A program made the position numbers and the translations under genes. Shown here in pieces: positions 7,247 through 10,601 of a DNA stretch of 10,601 nucleotides. The notes under the pieces were generated by a model. That model made no database searches and was not told the DNA's origin. It was given only the letters and a program-made list of their open reading frames with translations. Position 1 is the first letter of the stretch; each line of letters opens with the position of its first letter. The stretch spans positions 5,643 through 16,243 of the forward strand of contig FR893943.1 in assembly GCA_000434115.1 (NCBI GenBank), read 5' to 3'. Source of the stretch: Roseburia sp. CAG:309 (GTDB lineage Bacteria > Bacillota > Clostridia > Lachnospirales > Lachnospiraceae).

Positions 7247-7276
7247 CTTGATCCTTCTTTCATCTTTCCTTCATAC

Positions 7277-7297
7277 TATACTAACGAATTTAGTATA
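7277..7297. promoter_or_regulatory. Inverted repeat over the -10 of the SGNH operon, candidate operator
   Basis: Perfect 8-bp arms TATACTAA (7277-7284) and TTAGTATA (7290-7297) flank a 5-bp centre. One arm contains the whole -10 hexamer and the centre coincides with the likely transcription start, as expected for a repressor site. A second, shorter inverted repeat, TTGAC/GTCAA (7304-7308 and 7316-7320), covers the -35. The binding protein is not identifiable. Confidence 0.5.
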
Positions 7298-7320
7298 TAG
7301 TTTTTGACGAAAAAAGTCAA
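7292..7320 (-). promoter_or_regulatory. Sigma-A promoter of the surface acylation operon
   Basis: On the minus strand, TTGACT (7315-7320) and TATACT (7292-7297) are separated by exactly 17 bp, each matching the consensus at five of six bases. Transcription would begin near 7285, about 40 bp before the SGNH start codon. It lies in the 102-bp gap after the anti-sigma gene. No terminator is seen in that gap, so readthrough from the sigma operon is also possible. Confidence 0.8.
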
Positions 7321-7348
7321 GATTTGTCGGTGGAATTAGCAGTTAAGA

Positions 7349-8161
7349 TCATCCCTCATGCAGTGATATTTCCTCAAATCCTCCGTTGCCAAGTTTTACA
7401 TCAAAAATGGCTTTTTCCCCGGCTGCACTTTGTACCGTTATAACTTTATGAGAGCTCATTGCTTTCGCTGGTTCTTCAATATCCAGGTAAATCCAGGCTT
7501 TCTTTCCGTTGTCCATCTCTGTGTCTTCCAAAATGATTCGATGTCCAAGATTAATCTTGCGGTAATCCTCAAGCGACATATTAATTCCCTTCTGCCAGAC
7601 ACCACCAAGCGAATCTGCTGTCTTTTGGAGTTTTGTCAGAAAGTCCTCGGACATTTTTTCTGCCTGTTGTGGCTCTGGTGTTAATTGACTGCGGATTCCC
7701 CAAATCTGGTCCTCCACCGACTCTGTTTTGTCAATTTCCAAAGTCCATGTCCACGACTGTTTTTCTCCATTTTCACCATTGCAATCTATGTCAATCACCT
7801 TTACTGTATGATCCTTATCTCCCTGTGTCTCAGATTCGTATGCCGAATCTTTGTCCTGATACGACATTCTGAAATCGCCATTCTCTTTTACTTCGTTTTC
7901 CGCGTGCTTTTTCTCGCCATTCACATAATATTCCGCTTTGTATTTATGCCCGGCAGAATTGAAAATGTAGCCATTGGATGCTGCATAACCAACTCCTCCA
8001 AGCCCAACTGCACAAATGGCAAATAGAATTACCGCTGCACGGCGCAAGTTGTGTTTGCTACCATTTTTTTCCATATTCGGCAGGTCAGACAATTTTTGTT
8101 TTGCCTCTTCCGACATCTTAATTTCCGGATAATTTTTCTTAAATAAATCTCTTTCTCTCAT
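7349..8161 (-). CDS. Probable membrane-anchored anti-sigma factor
   Basis: A 270-residue protein with a short cytoplasmic N-terminus (1-40), one transmembrane helix (about 42-61, AAVILFAICAVGLGGVGYAA) and an extracellular part of about 205 residues. That layout, together with its position, is typical of anti-sigma factors that hold an ECF sigma factor at the membrane until an envelope signal arrives. Its ATG (8159-8161) lies inside the end of the sigma gene, giving a 23-nt overlap. GGAGG eight bases upstream, within the sigma coding sequence, supports this start and translational coupling. I do not recognise the extracellular domain. It is rich in acidic and polar residues with stretches such as SWTWTLEIDKTE and KKAWIYLDIEEP that suggest beta structure. 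It does not look like the lysozyme-binding DUF3298 domain of RsiV. The call rests mainly on topology and neighbour, not on a recognised anti-sigma motif. Confidence 0.75.
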   Translation of the reverse strand: MRERDLFKKNYPEIKMSEEAKQKLSDLPNMEKNGSKHNLRRAAVILFAICAVGLGGVGYAASNGYIFNSAGHKYKAEYYVNGEKKHAENEVKENGDFRMSYQDKDSAYESETQGDKDHTVKVIDIDCNGENGEKQSWTWTLEIDKTESVEDQIWGIRSQLTPEPQQAEKMSEDFLTKLQKTADSLGGVWQKGINMSLEDYRKINLGHRIILEDTEMDNGKKAWIYLDIEEPAKAMSSHKVITVQSAAGEKAIFDVKLGNGGFEEISLHEG

Positions 8162-8636
8162 AAGTCATTCCTCCCTCGAGTTTTTCTTTTAACATTTTTC
8201 TCGCCCTCATCAGGCGGGTCTGAATTGTAGAAACATTCATCTTTAATATATCCGCGATCTCTTTAACGGAGTAATCTTCATAATAGTACAGATCGATCAA
8301 AACCCGGTATTTTGCCGGCAGTTCCATCACCGCATCATACAGATCACTCGGTTCTTCCATACTCGTTTGTGTACTGCATTCAATCTGTTCCATCGGCTGT
8401 ACCCTGCTCTTCCAGACCGAACGGAATAACGTATGACATTCATTTACCGTCACCCGGATAAGCCAGCTTTTCTTGTGTTCCTCAGAAGTAAACGGCTTTT
8501 TATGCTGAAATAATTTGATAAATACATTTTGCACCATATCTTCCGCATCCGTTTGATTTCCACAAGCATGCAGCGCAACTCGGTATATGAGATCCGAATA
8601 CTCATTTACGCTTTGGATATATTCGTTATTGTCCAA
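8139..8636 (-). CDS. ECF-type RNA polymerase sigma factor
   Basis: A 165-residue sigma-70 family protein with only regions 2 and 4. Region 2 (about 10-75) has QTDAEDMVQNVFIKLFQH (28-45) and the -10 melting segment KKSWLIRVTVNECHTLFR (55-72). Region 4 (about 100-153) contains ELPAKYRVLIDLYYYEDYSV (105-124) and the helix-turn-helix VKEIADILKMNVSTIQTRLM (124-143). The start is TTG (8634-8636), since no upstream in-frame ATG is seen and AAAGGGG lies eight bases before it. It overlaps the probable anti-sigma gene downstream. Such factors direct RNA polymerase to envelope-stress genes and often to their own promoter. I could not find a clear ECF promoter motif shared between its own upstream region and the SGNH operon, so its targets are unproven. 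Confidence 0.93.
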   Translation of the reverse strand: MDNNEYIQSVNEYSDLIYRVALHACGNQTDAEDMVQNVFIKLFQHKKPFTSEEHKKSWLIRVTVNECHTLFRSVWKSRVQPMEQIECSTQTSMEEPSDLYDAVMELPAKYRVLIDLYYYEDYSVKEIADILKMNVSTIQTRLMRARKMLKEKLEGGMTYERKRFI

Positions 8637-8692
8637 ATCTGTTTCCCCTTTCTGTTGTATTTGAAAAGCCTTTCACTTATTACACGCTTTTA

Positions 8693-8720
8693 ACTATAAA
8701 AATATCTCATATGTGTACAA
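8693..8720 (-). promoter_or_regulatory. Possible promoter of the sigma/anti-sigma operon
   Basis: On the minus strand, TTGTAC (8715-8720, three of six consensus bases) and TATAGT (8693-8698, five of six) are 16 bp apart, just beyond the panC terminator and about 55 bp before the sigma factor start. The -35 is weak and overlaps the terminator T tract, so this is only a candidate. Confidence 0.4.
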
Positions 8721-8759
8721 AAAGAAGAGGTTTTGTCCCTATTTGGTTCAACCTCTTCT
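8719..8759 (-). terminator. Intrinsic terminator after panC
   Basis: The perfect 10-bp arms AGAAGAGGTT (8723-8732) and AACCTCTTCT (8750-8759) enclose a 17-nt loop. On the minus strand the stem runs into TTTT (8719-8722). It lies about 30 bp after the panC stop and separates the pantothenate operon from the sigma factor operon. Confidence 0.85.
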
Positions 8760-8787
8760 CTCTCACATAAATTCGAAATCGTTGCCG

Positions 8788-9627
8788 TTATCGGATAAAG
8801 TTGTCGATCAGTCTCGTCTTTCCAATGTATACAGCGACCGCACAAAGCACTTCTCCGCTGACGGTTTCTACCGGTTTCAGTGTATTCCAGTCTACTAATT
8901 CGACATAATCAATCTTCGCCAATGGCTCATTTTCGATAACTTTGCGAATCTCTGCCACTACTTTTGCTGCGTTTTTTTCGCCGGATCTGAGAAGTTCTTC
9001 TCCCGCTGTCAAGCCTTTGTGGAGTACCGTTGCGGCCGTTCTTTCTTCTGCGCTCAGATAGGTGTTTCTGGAACTTTTTGCCAGTCCGTCTGCCTCACGC
9101 ACGATCGGGCAGCCAACGATCTCAAGGTCAAAATTCAGGTCGCGCACCATGCGGCGGATAACCGCTAACTGCTGGGCATCTTTCTGTCCAAAATAGGCGC
9201 GGTCCGGCGCAACAATATGGAACAATTTGGAAACCACCGTACATACTCCGCGGAAATGTGTCGGTCTTGTCTTTCCGCAAAGTCCCTTGGTCAGATCGTC
9301 CATATCCACATAGGTGCAGAAATCATCAAAGTACATTTCGCTGTCTTCCGGATGGAAAATGACATTTGCACCGGCCTTCTCACAAAGCTCAGCATCGCGG
9401 TCAAGATCTCTTGGATAACTTGCCAGATCCTCTGTCGGTCCAAACTGGATCGGATTGACAAATACGCTGACAACCACACGGTCATTTTCAGCAACTGCCT
9501 TATCGATCAAACTTTTATGTCCTTCGTGAAGGTAGCCCATCGTAGGTACAAGTCCTACACTAAGTCCCTCTTTTCTCCACTCTTTTACCTGTTTTCTTAC
9601 TCCGTCTACTGTTGTTATAATTTCCAT
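8788..9627 (-). CDS. panC: Pantothenate synthetase (pantoate--beta-alanine ligase)
   Basis: A full-length, 279-residue cytoplasmic enzyme that joins pantoate and beta-alanine with ATP, via a pantoyl-adenylate, to make pantothenate (vitamin B5), the precursor of coenzyme A. The nucleotide-binding HIGH-type motif appears as PTMGYLHEGHKSLI (28-41), followed by VSVFVNPIQFGPTEDLASYP (53-72). The pantoate/ATP region is DRAYFGQKDAQQL (142-154), and the KMSKS-like loop is AKSSRNTYLS (183-192). The ATG at 9625-9627 has GGAGG seven bases upstream. It is the last gene of a panB-GNAT-panC cluster and is followed by a strong terminator. panD, which would supply beta-alanine, is not in the window on this side. 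Confidence 0.98.
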   Translation of the reverse strand: MEIITTVDGVRKQVKEWRKEGLSVGLVPTMGYLHEGHKSLIDKAVAENDRVVVSVFVNPIQFGPTEDLASYPRDLDRDAELCEKAGANVIFHPEDSEMYFDDFCTYVDMDDLTKGLCGKTRPTHFRGVCTVVSKLFHIVAPDRAYFGQKDAQQLAVIRRMVRDLNFDLEIVGCPIVREADGLAKSSRNTYLSAEERTAATVLHKGLTAGEELLRSGEKNAAKVVAEIRKVIENEPLAKIDYVELVDWNTLKPVETVSGEVLCAVAVYIGKTRLIDNFIR

Positions 9628-9682
9628 TTTTCTTCCTCCAATTTGGTTCGGTAACCAGTTAATTTTTTAAGCAGCCGAGAAA

Positions 9683-9720
9683 TTTTTCGGCGTGTTGGTA
9701 AGATTTTTTCGGCGTGTTGG
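9683..9720. repeat. Two 16-bp direct repeats between the GNAT gene and panC
   Basis: TTTTTCGGCGTGTTGG occurs at 9683-9698 and, identically, at 9705-9720, a 22-bp period. The pair lies in the 95-bp gap between the GNAT stop and panC. The first copy also takes part in a small hairpin, GCCGA (9674-9678) with TCGGC (9687-9691). It could be a local duplication, an RNA element or a binding site; no function is evident. Confidence 0.7.
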
Positions 9721-9722
9721 CA

Positions 9723-10208
9723 TCACAATTCTTTTTCATAACACAAAAATGTCTGCTCATACAATTCGCATTCACCGACGACATGAAAATGAAATGGTGC
9801 GTAAGACCGTATTGCCTTTTGGTTGGCTTTGTTTACAAGAAAATGAATGCTCTTTTTCCCGCGTTTCCGCAGTTCGTCCATTCCAAAACGAATCATTTCG
9901 CGGGCAATGCCTCCGTTTTGAAGATCAAGCCGCACCGCAAGCCGCGACAATTCAGCTCCCGGCTGTAATTCCGGGGTCCAACAGGTGAGATTTTCGACAT
10001 TTTCGTCCTGATCCACTGAAATCGCTGCCAAAATATCGCCATTTCCGTCTTTCATAATAAACAGCGACTCTCGGGAAAGGTCATCCGCAATGTTTTCTGC
10101 GCACGGATACCCGTCATCCCAGGCACAAAACGGCTCGCCAAGCTGGGATTTGTATAATTTCAAAATCCTTTCCACATCTTCTTTTTTGGCCTTACCAATA
10201 TTTCTCAT
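9723..10208 (-). CDS. GNAT-family N-acetyltransferase in the pan operon
   Basis: A 161-residue protein with a GNAT fold, which uses acetyl-CoA to acetylate an amine, or in some members only binds CoA. The N-terminal helix RKAKKEDVERILKLY-like segment (about 5-20) and the beta strands around ILAAISVDQD (59-68) match the family. Motif A is LSRLAVRLDLQNGGIAREMI (88-107), where QNGGIA forms the pyrophosphate-binding loop. A later NKANQKAIRSY (126-136) gives the motif B region. The ATG at 10206-10208 is chosen because AGGGG lies seven bases upstream; a GTG at 10224-10226 would add six residues but lacks a good site. It starts 27 nt after panB and precedes panC by 95 nt. The substrate is unknown. 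PanM/PanZ of enterobacteria is also a GNAT acting in this pathway, but that link is only a possibility here. Confidence 0.82.
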   Translation of the reverse strand: MRNIGKAKKEDVERILKLYKSQLGEPFCAWDDGYPCAENIADDLSRESLFIMKDGNGDILAAISVDQDENVENLTCWTPELQPGAELSRLAVRLDLQNGGIAREMIRFGMDELRKRGKKSIHFLVNKANQKAIRSYAPFHFHVVGECELYEQTFLCYEKEL

Positions 10209-10235
10209 ACGATCACCCCTCGCCACACATTTTCA

Positions 10236-10601
10236 TCAATACAGTTTCTCAATGACACTGTCGTCCACTTTGTACGTGTTTTCTTCTGCCGGAAATACGC
10301 CATCCTGCACTTCTTTGATATAATTCTGAAATGCTTCCTTCATCACTTCTCCGATGTTTGCATAGCGTTTGACAAATTTTGGTGTGAAATCAGAGAACAT
10401 TCCAAGCATATCCTGATACACGAGAACCTGTCCATCACAATCTTTTCCGGCTCCGATTCCAATGGTTGGGATATGAAGCTGCTCCGTGATAAGCGCTGCA
10501 ATCTTCGCCGGCACACCTTCGATCACGACAGCAAATGCACCCGCTTCTTCCACTGCTTTCGCATCTTCCAGAAGTTTTTTTGCTGCTGCCTCGCTCTTTC
10601 C
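10236..10601 (-). CDS. panB: 3-methyl-2-oxobutanoate hydroxymethyltransferase, C-terminal part (cut by window edge)
   Basis: The last 121 residues of PanB, read open to the window edge. PanB transfers a hydroxymethyl group from methylene-tetrahydrofolate to 3-methyl-2-oxobutanoate to form ketopantoate, the first committed step of pantothenate synthesis. The visible blocks are typical: AVEEAGAFAVVIEGVP (16-31), IPTIGIGAGKDCDGQVLVYQ (44-63) and DMLGMFSDFTPKFVKRY (64-80), with the catalytic-region glutamate in the VIEGVP segment. Two stop codons stand in tandem (TGATGA). The GNAT gene begins 27 nt downstream, so the genes are very likely one operon with panC. The N-terminus and the operon promoter lie outside the window. 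Confidence 0.96.
   Translation of the reverse strand, partial: GKSEAAAKKLLEDAKAVEEAGAFAVVIEGVPAKIAALITEQLHIPTIGIGAGKDCDGQVLVYQDMLGMFSDFTPKFVKRYANIGEVMKEAFQNYIKEVQDGVFPAEENTYKVDDSVIEKLY

Noticed and set aside
7059..7307. Plus-strand open frame with an Ala/Ser/Thr-rich start
   Set aside because: It is the antisense of the Pro/Thr linker and signal peptide of the SGNH gene, and it runs through the promoter; its apparent low complexity comes from that linker.
7247..7348. Terminator between the anti-sigma gene and the SGNH operon
   Set aside because: The only hairpin (TTGAC/GTCAA) has a 5-bp stem, is followed by A residues on the relevant strand and coincides with the -35, so it is not a terminator.
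8637..8710. ECF-type autoregulatory promoter upstream of the sigma factor
   Set aside because: No -35 with an AAC core at the proper distance from a CGT-type -10 could be found with confidence, and none is shared with the SGNH operon upstream region.

Overview
The window looks like chromosomal DNA of a low-to-mid GC Clostridia, most likely Lachnospiraceae (inference). The reasons are Gram-positive style AGGAGG ribosome binding sites 7-9 nt from the starts, GTG and TTG starts, sigma-A type promoters, and the DUF4358 and DHHW families, which are common in that group. Every gene I can support lies on the minus strand, so transcription runs from high to low coordinates. No rRNA, tRNA, CRISPR array, transposase or prophage gene is visible.

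In transcription order, the window opens with a pantothenate operon: the C-terminal part of panB (cut by the window edge), a GNAT acetyltransferase, and panC, closed by a strong intrinsic terminator at 8719-8759. Next comes an ECF sigma factor overlapping by 23 nt a membrane-anchored protein that is probably its anti-sigma factor. Then follows a compact four-gene cell-surface operon with 12-13 nt gaps: a secreted SGNH hydrolase with a Pro/Thr linker and a fibronectin-III-like domain, a secreted DUF4358 protein, an MBOAT acyltransferase, and a DHHW (AlgX/AlgJ/DltD-like) protein. This set reads as a machine that carries acyl groups, probably acetyl, across the membrane and places them on an extracellular glycan. 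It has its own good promoter, with an inverted repeat over the -10.

Below it lies a visibly AT-rich gene for an AAA ATPase with a DUF4143 domain. Its promoter is embedded in three direct repeats with an exact 33-bp period. This gene runs, with a 20-nt gap, into an AraC-family regulator that is followed by two terminator hairpins. The window ends with the N-terminal 137 residues of a divergent nucleoside hydrolase, preceded by a small palindrome that may be an operator.

The two most interesting points are the iteron-like array controlling the ATPase, and an ECF sigma/anti-sigma pair directly upstream of a surface O-acylation cassette. The second arrangement resembles in logic, but not in protein families, the Bacillus sigma-V/OatA lysozyme response.
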